Positions 27,666 through 41,846 of a DNA stretch of 64,000 nucleotides are shown here, piece after piece. The notes below the pieces were generated by a model, which did not search any database, was not told the DNA's origin, and worked only from the letters and a program-made list of their open reading frames with translations. Location: positions 390,472 through 454,471 of the forward strand of contig NW_027469184.1 of NCBI RefSeq assembly GCF_051020765.1, in the 5' to 3' direction. Every line of letters starts with the position of its first letter. Positions within the stretch are counted from its first letter, which is position 1. Position numbers and translations under genes: made by a program. This DNA is from Lasioglossum baleicum. Lineage: Eukaryota; Arthropoda; Insecta; Hymenoptera; Halictidae.

Positions 27666-28731
27666 AACGCATAACGCATAACGCATAACGCATAACGCAT
27701 AACGCATAACGCATAACGCATAACGCATAACGCATAACGCATAACGCATAACGCATAACGCATAACGCATAACGCATAACGCATAACGCATAACGCATAA
27801 CGCATAACGCATAACGCATAACGCATAACGCATAACGCATAACGCATAACGCATAACGCATAACGCATAACGCATAACGCATAACGCATAACGCATAACG
27901 CATAACGCATAACGCATAACGCATAACGCATAACGCATAACGCATAACGCATAACGCATAACGCATAACGCATAACGCATAACGCATAACGCATAACGCA
28001 TAACGCATAACGCATAGCGCATAACGCATAACGCATAACGCATAACGCATAACGCATAACGCATAACGCATAACGCATAACGCATAACGCATAACGCATA
28101 ACGCATAACGCATAACGCATAACGCATAACGCATAACGCATAACGCATAACGCATAACGCATAACGCATAACGCATAACGCATAACGCATAACGCATAAC
28201 GCATAACGCATAACGCATAACGCATAACGCATAACGCATAACGCATAACGCATAACGCATAACGCATAACGCATAACGCATAACGCATAACGCATAACGC
28301 ATAACGCATAACGCATAACGCATAACGCATAACGCATAACGCATAACGCATAACGCATAACGCATAACGCATAACGCATAACGCATAACGCATAACGCAT
28401 AACGCATAACGCATAACGCATAATGCAAAAGTCATAACGCATAACGCATAACGCATAACGCATAACGCATAACGCATAACGCATAACGCATAACGCATAA
28501 CGCATAACGCATAACGCATAACGCATAACGCATAACGCATAACGCATAACGCATAACGCATAACGCATAACGCATAACGCATAACGCATAACGCATAACG
28601 CATAACGCATAACGCATAACGCATAACGCATAACGCATAACGCATAGCGCATAACGCATAACGCATAACGCATAACGCATAACGCATAACGCATAACGCA
28701 TAACGCATAACGCATAACGCATAACGCATAA

Positions 28732-29009
28732 CGTATAAACCATAAGGCATAACGCATAGCCCATAACGCATAACGCATAACGCATAACGCATAACGCATA
28801 ACGCATAACGCATAACGCATAACGCATAACGCATAACGCATAACGCATATGGCATAACGCATAATGCAAAAGTCATAACGCATAACGCATAACGCATAAT
28901 GCAAAAGTCATAACGCATAACGCATAACGCATAACGCATAACGCATAACGCATAACGCATAACGCATAACGCATAACGCATAACGCATAACGCGTAACGC
29001 AAAACTCAT
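28732..29009 (+). repeat. Cassette Y copy 5
   Basis: Y order complete and the same length as copies 1 and 3. CATAGCG at about 28,015 and 28,645 and ATGCAAAAGTC at about 28,423 lie between it and the previous Y. Confidence 0.85.
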
Positions 29010-29333
29010 AACGCATAACGCATAACGCATAACGCATAACGCATAACGCATAACGCATAACGCATAACGCATAACGCATAACGCATAACGCATAACGCAT
29101 AACGCATAACGCATAACGCATAACGCATAACGCATAACGCATAACGCATAACGCATAACGCATAACGCATAACGCATAACGCATAACGCATAACGCATAA
29201 CGCATAACGCATAACGCATAACGCATAACGCATAACGCATAACGCATAACGCATAACGCATAACGCATAACGCATAACGCATAACGCATAACGCATAACG
29301 CATAACGCATAACGCATAACGCATAACGCATAA

Positions 29334-30188
29334 CGCACAACGCATAACGCACAACGCATAACGCATAACGCATAACGCATAACGCATAACGCATTACGCA
29401 TAACGCATAACGCATAACGCATAACGCATAACGCATAAGGCATAAGCATAACGCATAACGCATAACGCATAACGCATAACGCATAACGCATAACGCATAA
29501 CGCATAACGCATAACGCGTAACGCGTAACGCAAAACTCATAACGCATAACGCATAACGCATAACGCATAACGCATAACGCATAACGCATAACGCATAACG
29601 CAAAACGCATAACGCATAACGCATAACGCATAACGCATAACGCATAACGCATAACGCATAACGCATAACGCATAACGCATAACGCATAACGCATAACGCA
29701 TAACGCATAACGCATAACGCATAACGCATAACGCATAACGCATAACGCATAACGCATAACGCATAACGCATAACGCATAACGCATAACGCATAACGCATA
29801 ACGCATAACGCATAACGCATAACGCATAACGCATAACGCATAACGCATAACGCATAACGCATAACGCGTAACGCATAACGCATAACGCATAACGCATAAC
29901 GCATAACGCATAACGCATAACGCATAACACATAACGTATAAACCATAAGGCATAACGCATAGCCCATAACGCATAACGCATAACGCATAATGCAAAAGTC
30001 ATAACGCATAACGCATATGGCATAACGCATAACGCATTACGCATAACGCATAACGCATAACGCATAACGCATAAGCATAACGCATAACGCATAACGCATA
30101 ACGCATAACGCATAACGCATAACGCATAACGCATAACGCATAACGCATAACGCATAACGCGTAACGGAAAACTCATAACGCATAGCCC
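29334..30188 (+). repeat. 0.87-kb module copy 3, with cassette X
   Basis: Landmarks match copy 2 at offsets of 4,009 falling to 4,002 bp, one heptamer less. Cassette X spans 29,865-30,188. Confidence 0.85.
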
Positions 30189-30962
30189 ATAACGCATAAC
30201 GCATAACGCATAACGCATAACGCATAACGCATAACGCATAACGCATAACGCATAACGCATAACGCATAACGCATAACGCATAACGCATAACGCATAATGC
30301 AAAAGTCATAACGCATAACGCATAACGCATAACGCATAACGCATAACGCATAACGCATAACGCATAACGCATAACGCATAACGCATAACGCATAACGCAT
30401 AACGCATAACGCATAACGCATAACGCATAACGCATAACGCATAACGCATAACGCATAACGCATAACGCATAACGCATAACGCATAACGCATAACGCATAA
30501 CGCATAACGCATAACGCATAACGCATAACGCATAACGCATAACGCATAACGCATAACGCATAACGCATAACGCATAACGCATAGCGCATAACGCATAACG
30601 CATAACGCATAACGCATAACGCATAACGCATAACGCATAACGCATAACGCATAACGCATAACGCATAACGCATAACGCATAACGCATAACGCATAACGCA
30701 TAACGCATAACGCATAACGCATAACGCATAACGCATAACGCATAACGCATAACGCATAACGCATAACGCATAACGCATAACGCATAACGCATAACGCATA
30801 ACGCATAACGCATAACGCATAACGCATAACGCATAACGCATAACGCATAACGCATAACGCATAACGCATAACGCATAGCGCATAACGCATAACGCATAAC
30901 GCATAACGCATAACGCATAACGCATAACGCATAACGCATAACGCATAACGCATAACGCATAA

Positions 30963-31240
30963 CGTATAAACCATAAGGCATAACGCATAGCCCATAACGC
31001 ATAACGCATAACGCATAACGCATAACGCATAACGCATAACGCATAACGCATAACGCATAACGCATAACGCATAACGCATAACGCATATGGCATAACGCAT
31101 AATGCAAAAGTCATAACGCATAACGCATAACGCATAATGCAAAAGTCATAACGCATAACGCATAACGCATAACGCATAACGCATAACGCATAACGCATAA
31201 CGCATAACGCATAACGCATAACGCGTAACGCAAAACTCAT
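30963..31240 (+). repeat. Cassette Y copy 6
   Basis: Y order complete, again about 278 bp. CATAGCG near 30,582 and 30,877 lies upstream. Confidence 0.85.
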
Positions 31241-31564
31241 AACGCATAACGCATAACGCATAACGCATAACGCATAACGCATAACGCATAACGCATAACG
31301 CATAACGCATAACGCATAACGCATAACGCATAACGCATAACGCATAACGCATAACGCATAACGCATAACGCATAACGCATAACGCATAACGCATAACGCA
31401 TAACGCATAACGCATAACGCATAACGCATAACGCATAACGCATAACGCATAACGCATAACGCATAACGCATAACGCATAACGCATAACGCATAACGCATA
31501 ACGCATAACGCATAACGCATAACGCATAACGCATAACGCATAACGCATAACGCATAACGCATAA

Positions 31565-33130
31565 CGCACAACGCATAACGCACAACGCATAACGCATAAC
31601 GCATAACGCATAACGCATAACGCATTACGCATAACGCATAACGCATAACGCATAACGCATAACGCATAAGGCATAAGCATAACGCATAACGCATAACGCA
31701 TAACGCATAACGCATAACGCATAACGCATAACGCATAACGCATAACGCGTAACGCGTAACGCAAAACTCATAACGCATAACGCATAACGCATAACGCATA
31801 ACGCATAACGCATAACGCATAACGCATAACGCAAAACGCATAACGCATAACGCATAACGCATAACGCATAACGCATAACGCATAACGCATAACGCATAAC
31901 GCATAACGCATAACGCATAACGCATAACGCATAACGCATAACGCATAACGCATAACGCATAACGCATAACGCATAACGCATAACGCATAACGCATAACGC
32001 ATAACGCATAACGCATAACGCATAACGCATAACGCATAACGCATAACGCATAACGCATAACGCATAACGCATAACGCATAACGCATAACGCATAACGCAT
32101 AACGCATAACGCATAACGCGTAACGCATAACGCATAACGCATAACGCATAACGCATAACGCATAACGCATAACACATAACGTATAAACCATAAGGCATAA
32201 CGCATAGCCCATAACGCATAACGCATAACGCATAATGCAAAAGTCATAACGCATAACGCATATGGCATAACGCATAACGCATTACGCATAACGCATAACG
32301 CATAACGCATAACGCATAAGCATAACGCATAACGCATAACGCATAACGCATAACGCATAACGCATAACGCATAACGCATAACGCATAACGCATAACGCAT
32401 AACGCGTAACGGAAAACTCATAACGCATAGCCCATAACGCATAACGCATAACGCATAACGCATAACGCATAACGCATAACGCATAACGCATAACGCATAA
32501 CGCATAACGCATAACGCATAACGCATAACGCATAACGCATAACGCATAATGCAAAAGTCATAACGCATAACGCATAACGCATAACGCATAACGCATAACG
32601 CATAACGCATAACGCATAACGCATAACGCATAACGCATAACGCATAACGCATAACGCATAACGCATAACGCATAACGCATAACGCATAACGCATAACGCA
32701 TAACGCATAACGCATAACGCATAACGCATAACGCATAACGCATAACGCATAACGCATAACGCATAACGCATAACGCATAACGCATAACGCATAACGCATA
32801 ACGCATAACGCATAACGCATAACGCATAGCGCATAACGCATAACGCATAACGCATAACGCATAACGCATAACGCATAACGCATAACGCATAACGCATAAC
32901 GCATAACGCATAACGCATAACGCATAACGCATAACGCATAACGCATAACGCATAACGCATAACGCATAACGCATAACGCATAACGCATAACGCATAACGC
33001 ATAACGCATAACGCATAACGCATAACGCATAACGCATAACGCATAACGCATAACGCATAACGCATAACGCATAACGCATAACGCATAACGCATAACGCAT
33101 AACGCATAACGCATAACGCATAACGCATAA
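31565..33130 (+). repeat. 1,566-bp tandem module copy 1 (0.87-kb module copy 4 plus tail)
   Basis: Starts with the 0.87-kb set (CGCACAACG pair, CATTACG, AAGG unit, D doublet, CGCAAAACG, cassette X at 32,117-32,433). It continues with ATGCAAAAGTC at 32,548, CATAGCG at 32,827 and perfect units. The landmarks recur 1,566 bp downstream, falling to 1,559 bp at the ATGCAAAAGTC. Confidence 0.85.
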
Positions 33131-34696
33131 CGCACAACGCATAACGCACAACGCATAACGCATAACGCATAACGCATAACGCATAACGCATTACGCATAA
33201 CGCATAACGCATAACGCATAACGCATAACGCATAAGGCATAAGCATAACGCATAACGCATAACGCATAACGCATAACGCATAACGCATAACGCATAACGC
33301 ATAACGCATAACGCGTAACGCGTAACGCAAAACTCATAACGCATAACGCATAACGCATAACGCATAACGCATAACGCATAACGCATAACGCATAACGCAA
33401 AACGCATAACGCATAACGCATAACGCATAACGCATAACGCATAACGCATAACGCATAACGCATAACGCATAACGCATAACGCATAACGCATAACGCATAA
33501 CGCATAACGCATAACGCATAACGCATAACGCATAACGCATAACGCATAACGCATAACGCATAACGCATAACGCATAACGCATAACGCATAACGCATAACG
33601 CATAACGCATAACGCATAACGCATAACGCATAACGCATAACGCATAACGCATAACGCATAACGCATAACGCATAACGCGTAACGCATAACGCATAACGCA
33701 TAACGCATAACGCATAACGCATAACGCATAACGCATAACACATAACGTATAAACCATAAGGCATAACGCATAGCCCATAACGCATAACGCATAACGCATA
33801 ATGCAAAAGTCATAACGCATAACGCATATGGCATAACGCATAACGCATTACGCATAACGCATAACGCATAACGCATAACGCATAAGCATAACGCATAACG
33901 CATAACGCATAACGCATAACGCATAACGCATAACGCATAACGCATAACGCATAACGCATAACGCATAACGCGTAACGGAAAACTCATAACGCATAGCCCA
34001 TAACGCATAACGCATAACGCATAACGCATAACGCATAACGCATAACGCATAACGCATAACGCATAACGCATAACGCATAACGCATAACGCATAACGCATA
34101 ACGCATAATGCAAAAGTCATAACGCATAACGCATAACGCATAACGCATAACGCATAACGCATAACGCATAACGCATAACGCATAACGCATAACGCATAAC
34201 GCATAACGCATAACGCATAACGCATAACGCATAACGCATAACGCATAACGCATAACGCATAACGCATAACGCATAACGCATAACGCATAACGCATAACGC
34301 ATAACGCATAACGCATAACGCATAACGCATAACGCATAACGCATAACGCATAACGCATAACGCATAACGCATAACGCATAACGCATAACGCATAGCGCAT
34401 AACGCATAACGCATAACGCATAACGCATAACGCATAACGCATAACGCATAACGCATAACGCATAACGCATAACGCATAACGCATAACGCATAACGCATAA
34501 CGCATAACGCATAACGCATAACGCATAACGCATAACGCATAACGCATAACGCATAACGCATAACGCATAACGCATAACGCATAACGCATAACGCATAACG
34601 CATAACGCATAACGCATAACGCATAACGCATAACGCATAACGCATAACGCATAACGCATAACGCATAACGCATAACGCATAACGCATAACGCATAA
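33131..34696 (+). repeat. 1,566-bp tandem module copy 2 (0.87-kb module copy 5 plus tail)
   Basis: Cassette X at 33,676-33,999 and ATGCAAAAGTC at 34,107 follow the same order as the preceding module, and it directly abuts it. CATAGCG at 34,393 is 1,566 bp from its counterpart. The right end is inferred from the period, since the sequence there is perfect heptamers. Confidence 0.75.
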
Positions 34697-35179
34697 CGCA
34701 TAACGCATAACGCATAACGCATAACGCATAACGCATAACGCATAACGCATAACGCATAACGCATAACGCATAACGCATAACGCATAACGCATAACGCATA
34801 ACGCATAACGCATAACGCATAACGCATAACGCATAACGCATAACGCATAACGCATAACGCATAACGCATAACGCATAATGCAAAAGTCATAACGCATAAC
34901 GCATAACGCATAACGCATAACGCATAACGCATAACGCATAACGCATAACGCATAACGCATAACGCATAACGCATAACGCATAACGCATAACGCATAACGC
35001 ATAACGCATAACGCATAACGCATAACGCATAACGCATAACGCATAACGCATAACGCATAACGCATAACGCATAACGCATAACGCATAACGCATAGCGCAT
35101 AACGCATAACGCATAACGCATAACGCATAACGCATAACGCATAACGCATAACGCATAACGCATAACGCATAACGCATAA

Positions 35180-35458
35180 CGTATAAACCATAAGGCATAA
35201 CGCATAGCCCATAACGCATAACGCATAACGCATAACGCATAACGCATAACGCATAACGCATAACGCATAACGCATAACGCATAACGCATAACGCATATGG
35301 CATAACGCATAATGCAAAAGTCATAACGCATAACGCATAACGCATAATGCAAAAGTCATAACGCATAACGCATAACGCATAACGCATAACGCATAACGCA
35401 TAACGCATAACGCATAACGCATAACGCATAACGCATAACGCGTAACGCAAAACTCATA
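35180..35458 (+). repeat. Cassette Y copy 7
   Basis: Last complete Y: block C core, CATAGCCC, CATATGGC, two ATGCAAAAGTC and the CGCGTAACGCAAAACTC end. Confidence 0.85.
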
Positions 35459-36438
35459 ACGCATAACGCATAACGCATAACGCATAACGCATAACGCATA
35501 ACGCATAACGCATAACGCATAACGCATAACGCATAACGCATAACGCATAACGCATAACGCATAACGCATAACGCATAACGCATAACGCATAACGCATAAC
35601 GCATAACGCATAACGCATAACGCATAACGCATAACGCATAACGCATAACGCATAACGCATAACGCATAACGCATAACGCATAACGCATAACGCATAACGC
35701 ATAACGCATAACGCATAACGCATAACGCATAACGCATAACGCATAACGCATAACGCATAACGCACAACGCATAACGCATAACGCATAACGCATAACGCAT
35801 AACGCATTACGCATAACGCATAACGCATAACGCATAACGCATAACGCATAAGGCATAAGCATAACGCATAACGCATAACGCATAACGCATAACGCATAAC
35901 GCATAACGCATAACGCATAACGCATAACGCATAACGCATAACGCATAACGCATAACGCATAACGCATAACGCAAAACGCATAACGCATAACGCATAACGC
36001 ATAACGCATAACGCATAACGCATAACGCATAACGCATAACGCATAACGCATTACGCATAACGCATAACGCATTACGCATAACGCATAACTCATAACGCAT
36101 AACGCATAACGCATAACGCATAACGCATAACGCATAACGCATAACGCATAACGCATAACGCATAACGCATAACGCATAACGCATAACGCGTAACGCAAAA
36201 CTCATAACGCATAGCCCATAACGCATAACGCATAACGCATTACGCATAACGCATAACGCATAACGCATAACGCATAACGCATAACGCATAACGCATAACG
36301 CATAACGCATAACGCATAACGCATAACGCATAACGCATAACGCATAACGCATAACGCATAACGCATAACGCATAACGCATAACGCATAACGCATAACGCA
36401 TAACGCATAACGCATAACGCATAACGCATAACGCATAA
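35459..36438 (+). repeat. Mixed variant stretch
   Basis: Perfect units, a single CGCACAACG (35,763), CATTACG (35,806), AAGGCATAAGCAT (35,849), CGCAAAACG (35,971), two CATTACG and an AACTCAT (36,048-36,090), CGCGTAACGCAAAACTC with CATAGCCC (36,188-36,218) and CATTACG (36,238). The first four echo the 0.87-kb module without its D doublet or cassette X. Confidence 0.7.
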
Positions 36439-37757
36439 CGTATAAACCATAAGGCATAACGCATAACGCATAACGCATAATGCAAAAGTCATAACGCATA
36501 ACGCATATGGCATAACGCATAACGCATTACGCATAACGCATAACGCATAACGCATAACGCATAACGCATAAGGCATAAGGCATAAGCATAACGCATAACG
36601 CATAACGCATAACGCATAACGCATAACGCATAACGCATAACGCATAACGCATAACGCATAACGCATAACGCATAACGCATAACGCATAACGCATAACGCA
36701 TAACGCATAACGCATAACGCATAACGCATAACGCATAACGCATAACGCATAACGCATAACGTGTAACGCAAAACTCATAACGCATAGCCCATAACGCATA
36801 ACGCATAACGCATTACGCATAACGCATAACGCATAACGCATAACGCATAACGCATAACGCATAAGGCATAAGCATTACGCATAACGCATAACGCATAACG
36901 CATAACGCATAACGCATAATGCAAAAGTCATAACGCATAACGCATAACGCATAACGCATAACGCATAACGCATAATGCAAAAGTCATAACGCATAACGCA
37001 TAACGCATAACGCATAACGCATAACGCATAACGCATAACGCATAACGCATAACGCATAACGCATAACGCATAACGCATAACGCATAACGCATAACGCATA
37101 ACGTATAAACCATGAGGCATAACGCATAACGCATAACGCATAATGCAAAAGTCATAACGCATAACGCATATGGCATAACGCATAACGCATTACGCATAAC
37201 GCATAACGCATAACGCATAACGCATAAGGCATAAGCATAACGCATAACGCATAACGCATAACGCATAACGCATAACGCATAACGCATAACGCATAACGCA
37301 TAACGCATAACGCATAACGCATAACGCATAACGCATAACGCATAACGCATAACGCATAACGCATAACGCATAACGCATAACGCATAACGCATAACGCATA
37401 ACGCATAACGCATTACGCATAACGCATAACGCATAACGCATAACGCATAACGCATAAGGCATAAGCATAACGCATAACGCATAACGCATAACGCATAACG
37501 CATAACGCATAACGCATAACGCGTAACGCGTAACGCAAAACTCATAACGCATAACGCATAACGCATAACGCATAACGCATAACGCATAACGCATAACGCA
37601 TAACGCATAACGCATAACGCATAACGCATAACGCATAACGCATAACGCATAACGCATAACGCATAACGCATAACGCATAACGCATAACGCATAACGCATA
37701 ACGCATAACGCATAACGCATAACGCATAACGCATAACGCATAACGCATAACGCATAA
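36439..37757 (+). repeat. 1.3-kb module copy 1 (block C lacking CATAGCCC)
   Basis: Two block C cores: one with CATAAGG (36,439) and one with CATGAGG (37,102). Both lack the CATAGCCC normally found just downstream. A doubled AAGGCATAAGGCAT at about 36,569 and a GTGTAACGCAAAACTC at about 36,761 are further markers. The CATAAGG/CATGAGG alternation is repeated in the next module. Confidence 0.75.
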
Positions 37758-38960
37758 CGTATAAACCATAAGGCATAACGCATAACGCATAACGCATAAT
37801 GCAAAAGTCATAACGCATAACGCATATGGCATAACGCATAACGCATTACGCATAACGCATAACGCATAACGCATAACGCATAAGGCATAAGGCATAAGCA
37901 TAACGCATAACGCATAACGCATAACGCATAACGCATAACACATAACGCATAACGCATAACGCATAACGCATAACGCATAACGCATAACGCATAACGCATA
38001 ACGCATAACGCATAACGCATAACGCATAACGCATAACGCATAACGCATAACGCATAACGCATAACGCGTAACGCAAAACTCATAACGCATAGCCCATAAC
38101 GCATAACGCATAACGCATTACGCATAACGCATAACGCATAACGCATAACGCATAAGGCATAAGCATAACGCATAACGCATAACGCATAACGCATAAGGCA
38201 TAAGCATAACGCATAACGCATAACGCATAACGCATAACGCATAACGCATAACGCATAATGCAAAAGTCATAACGCATAACGCATAACGCATAACGCATAA
38301 CGCATAACGCATAACGCATAACGTATAAACCATGAGGCATAACGCATAACGCATAACGCATAATGCAAAAGTCATAACGCATAACGCATATGGCATAACG
38401 CATAACGCATTACGCATAACGCATAACGCATAACGCATAAGGCATAAGCATAACGCATAACGCATAACGCATAACGCATAACGCATAACGCATAACGCAT
38501 AACGCATAACGCATAACGCATAACGCATAACGCATAACGCATAACGCATAACGCATAACGCATAACGCATAACGCATAACGCATAACGCATAACGCATAA
38601 CGCATAACGCATAACGCATAACGCATAACGCATAACGCATAACGCATAACGCATAACGCATAACGCATAACGCATAACGCATAACGCATAACGCATAACG
38701 CATGACGCACAACGCATAACGCACAACGCATAACGCATAACGCATAACGCATAACGCATAACGCATAACGCATAACGCATAACGCATAACGCATAACGCA
38801 TAACGCGTAACGCGTAACGCAAAACTCATAACGCATAACGCATAACGCATAACGCATAACGCATAACGCATAACGCATAACGCATAACGCATAACGCATA
38901 ACGCATAACGCATAACGCATAACGCATAACGCATAACGCATAACGCATAACGCATAACGC
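37758..38960 (+). repeat. 1.3-kb module copy 2
   Basis: CATAAGG-type core at 37,758, doubled AAGG unit at 37,881 and CATGAGG-type core at 38,322 follow the order of the preceding copy, with the two cores 564 instead of 663 bp apart. CATGACGCACAACG at 38,700 and a D doublet at 38,804 follow. The right edge is approximate. Confidence 0.65.
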
Positions 38961-39027
38961 ATAACGCATAACGCATAACGCATAACGCATAACGCATAAC
39001 GCATAACGCATAACGCATAACGCATAA

Positions 39028-39216
39028 CGCGTAACGCGTAACGCAAAACTCATAACGCATAACGCATAACGCATAACGCATAACGCATAACGCATAACGC
39101 ATAACGCATAACGCATAACGCATAACGCATAACGCATAACGCATAACGCATAACGCATAACGCATAACGCATAACGCATAACGCATAACGCATAACGCAT
39201 AACGCATAACGCATAA
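39028..39216 (+). repeat. Block D doublet and perfect run
   Basis: CGCGTAACGCGTAACGC with CAAAACTC at 39,028-39,053, 224 bp (32 units) after the D doublet at 38,804, then perfect units up to the next block C. Confidence 0.75.
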
Positions 39217-39720
39217 CGTATAAACCATAAGGCATAACGCATAGCCCATAACGCATAACGCATAACGCATAATGCAAAAGTCATAACGCATAACGCATAA
39301 CGCATAACGCATAACGCATAACGCATAACGCATAACGCATAACGCATAACGCATAACGCATAACGCATAACGCATAACGCATAACGCATAACGCATAACG
39401 CATAACGCATAACGCATAACGCATAACGCATAACGCATAACGCATAACGCATAACGCATAACGCATAACGCATAACGCATAACGCATAACGCATAACGCA
39501 TAACGCATAACGCATAACGCATAACGCATAACGCATAACGCATAACGCATAACGCATAACGCATAACGCATAACGCATAACGCATAACGCATAACGCATA
39601 ACGCATAACGCATAACGCATAACGCATAACGCATAACGCATAACACATAACGCATAACGCATAACGCATAACGCATAACGCATAACGCATAACGCATAAC
39701 GCATAACGCATAACGCATAA
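39217..39720 (+). repeat. 0.5-kb module copy 1
   Basis: Block C core with CATAGCCC and ATGCAAAAGTC, about 365 bp of perfect units and a single AACACATAAC at 39,643. The next core begins 504 bp (72 units) after the first. Confidence 0.8.
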
Positions 39721-40245
39721 CGTATAAACCATAAGGCATAACGCATAGCCCATAACGCATAACGCATAACGCATAATGCAAAAGTCATAACGCATAACGC
39801 ATAACGCATAACGCATAACGCATAACGCATAACGCATAACGCATAACGCATAACGCATAACGCATAACGCATAACGCATAACGCATAACGCATAACGCAT
39901 AACGCATAACGCATAACGCATAACGCATAACGCATAACGCATAACGCATAACGCATAACGCATAACGCATAACGCATAACGCATAACGCATAACGCATAA
40001 CGCATAACGCATAACGCATAACGCATAACGCATAACGCATAACGCATAACGCATAACGCATAACGCATAACGCATAACGCATAACGCATAACGCATAACG
40101 CATAACGCATAACGCATAACACATAACGCATAACGCATAACGCATAACGCATAACGCATAACGCATAACGCATAACGCATAACGTATAAACCATAAGGCA
40201 TAACGCATAGCCCATAACGCATAACGCATAACGCATAATGCAAAA
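39721..40245 (+). repeat. 0.5-kb module copy 2 and start of a third
   Basis: Core at 39,721, AACACATAAC at about 40,119, next core at 40,183 (462 bp, 66 units) followed by ATGCAAAAGTC. The distance between the two AACACATAAC marks is 476 bp, so units were lost in two places. Confidence 0.8.
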
Positions 40246-40594
40246 GTCATAACGCATAACGCATAACGCATAACGCATAACGCATAACGCATAACGCATA
40301 ACGCATAACGCATAACGCATAACGCATAACGCATAACGCATAACGCATAACGCATAACGCATAACGCATAACGCATAACGCATAACGCATAACGCATAAC
40401 GCATAAGGCATAAGCATAACGCATAACGCATAACGCATAACGCATAACGCATAACGCATAACGCATAACGCATGACGCATAACGCATAACGCATAACGCA
40501 TAACGCATAACGCATAACGCATAACGCATAACGCATAACGCATAACGCATAACGCATAACGCATAACGCATAACGCATAACGCATAACGCATAA

Positions 40595-40863
40595 CGCAAA
40601 ACGCATAACGCATAACGCATAACGCAGAACGCATAACGCATAACGCATGACGCACAACGCATAACGCACAACGCATAACGCATAACGCATAACGCATAAC
40701 GCATAACGCATAACGCATAACGCATAACGCATAACGCATAACGCATAACGCATAACGCATAACGCATAACGCATAACGCATAACGCATAACGCATAACGC
40801 ATAACGCATGACGCACAACGCATAACGCATAACGCATAACGCATAAGCATAACGCATAAGCAT
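40595..40863 (+). repeat. Blocks E and F, third occurrence
   Basis: CGCAAAACG, CGCAGAACG, CATGACGCACAACG and CGCACAACG in the block E order (40,595-40,672). Block F follows at 40,805-40,863 with CATGACGCACAACG and two 6-bp units, without the leading CGCACAACG. It lies about 20 kb from the E/F pair at 18.8-20.1 kb. Confidence 0.8.
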
Positions 40864-41214
40864 AACGCATAACGCATAACGCATAACGCATAACGCATAA
40901 CGCATAAGCATAACGCATAACGCATAACGCATAACGCATAACGCATAACGCATAACGCATAACGCATAACGCATAACGCATAACGCATAACGCATAACGC
41001 ATAACGCATAACGCATAACGCATAACGCATAACGCATAACGCATAACGCATAACGCATAACGCATAACGCATAACGCATAACGCATAACGCATAACGCAT
41101 AACGCATAACGCATAACGCATAACGCATAACGCATAACGCATAACGCATAACGCATAACGCATAACGCATAACGCATAACGCATAACGCATAACGCATAA
41201 CGCATAACGCATAA

Positions 41215-41345
41215 CGCGTAACGCGTAACGCATAACGCATGACGCACAACGCATAACGCATAACGCATAACGCATAAGCATAACGCATAAGCATAACGCA
41301 TAACGCATAACGCATAACGCATAACGCATAACGCATAAGCATAAC
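41215..41345 (+). repeat. CGCGT doublet joined to a block F
   Basis: CGCGTAACGCGTAACG leads straight into CATGACGCACAACG (41,238) and three 6-bp units. D doublets elsewhere lead into CGCAAAACTC, so this looks like a junction formed by recombination between a D and an F block. Confidence 0.65.
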
Positions 41346-41737
41346 GCATAACGCATAACGCATAACGCATAACGCATAACGCATAACGCATAACGCATAA
41401 CGCATAACGCATAACGCATAACGCATAACGCATAACGCATAACGCATAACGCATAACGCATAACGCATAACGCATAACGCATAACGCATAACGCATAACG
41501 CATAACGCATAACGCATAACGCATAACGCATAACGCATAACGCATAACGCATAACGCATAACGCATAACGCATAACGCATAACGCATAACGCATAACGCA
41601 TAACGCATAACGCATAACGCATAACGCATAACGCATAACGCATAACGCATAACGCATAACGCATAACGCATAACGCATAACGCATAACGCATAACGCATA
41701 ACGCATAACGCATAACGCATAACGCATAACGCATAAC

Positions 41738-41846
41738 GCTTAACGCATAACGCATAACGCATAATCCATAACGGATAACGCATAACCCATAACGCTTAAC
41801 GCAAAGCCGATAACGCATAACGCATTACGCATTACCCATGACGTAT
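41738..41846 (+). repeat. Block A, right-hand subtype, missing first CATTACG
   Basis: GCTTAACG through CCCATGACGTAT is present with CATTACCC, but the expected leading CATTACG is a normal unit. A perfect run of about 510 bp separates it from the next block A. Confidence 0.8.

Noticed and set aside
38410..41727. A 1,105-codon minus-strand open frame, and the many others like it, as genes
   Set aside because: Product is tandem MRYALCV only; all three frames of the strand are open alike, start codons recur every 21 bases, no ribosome-binding site or promoter is distinguishable, and ends coincide with random variant units. This is a property of the heptamer, not a coding signal.
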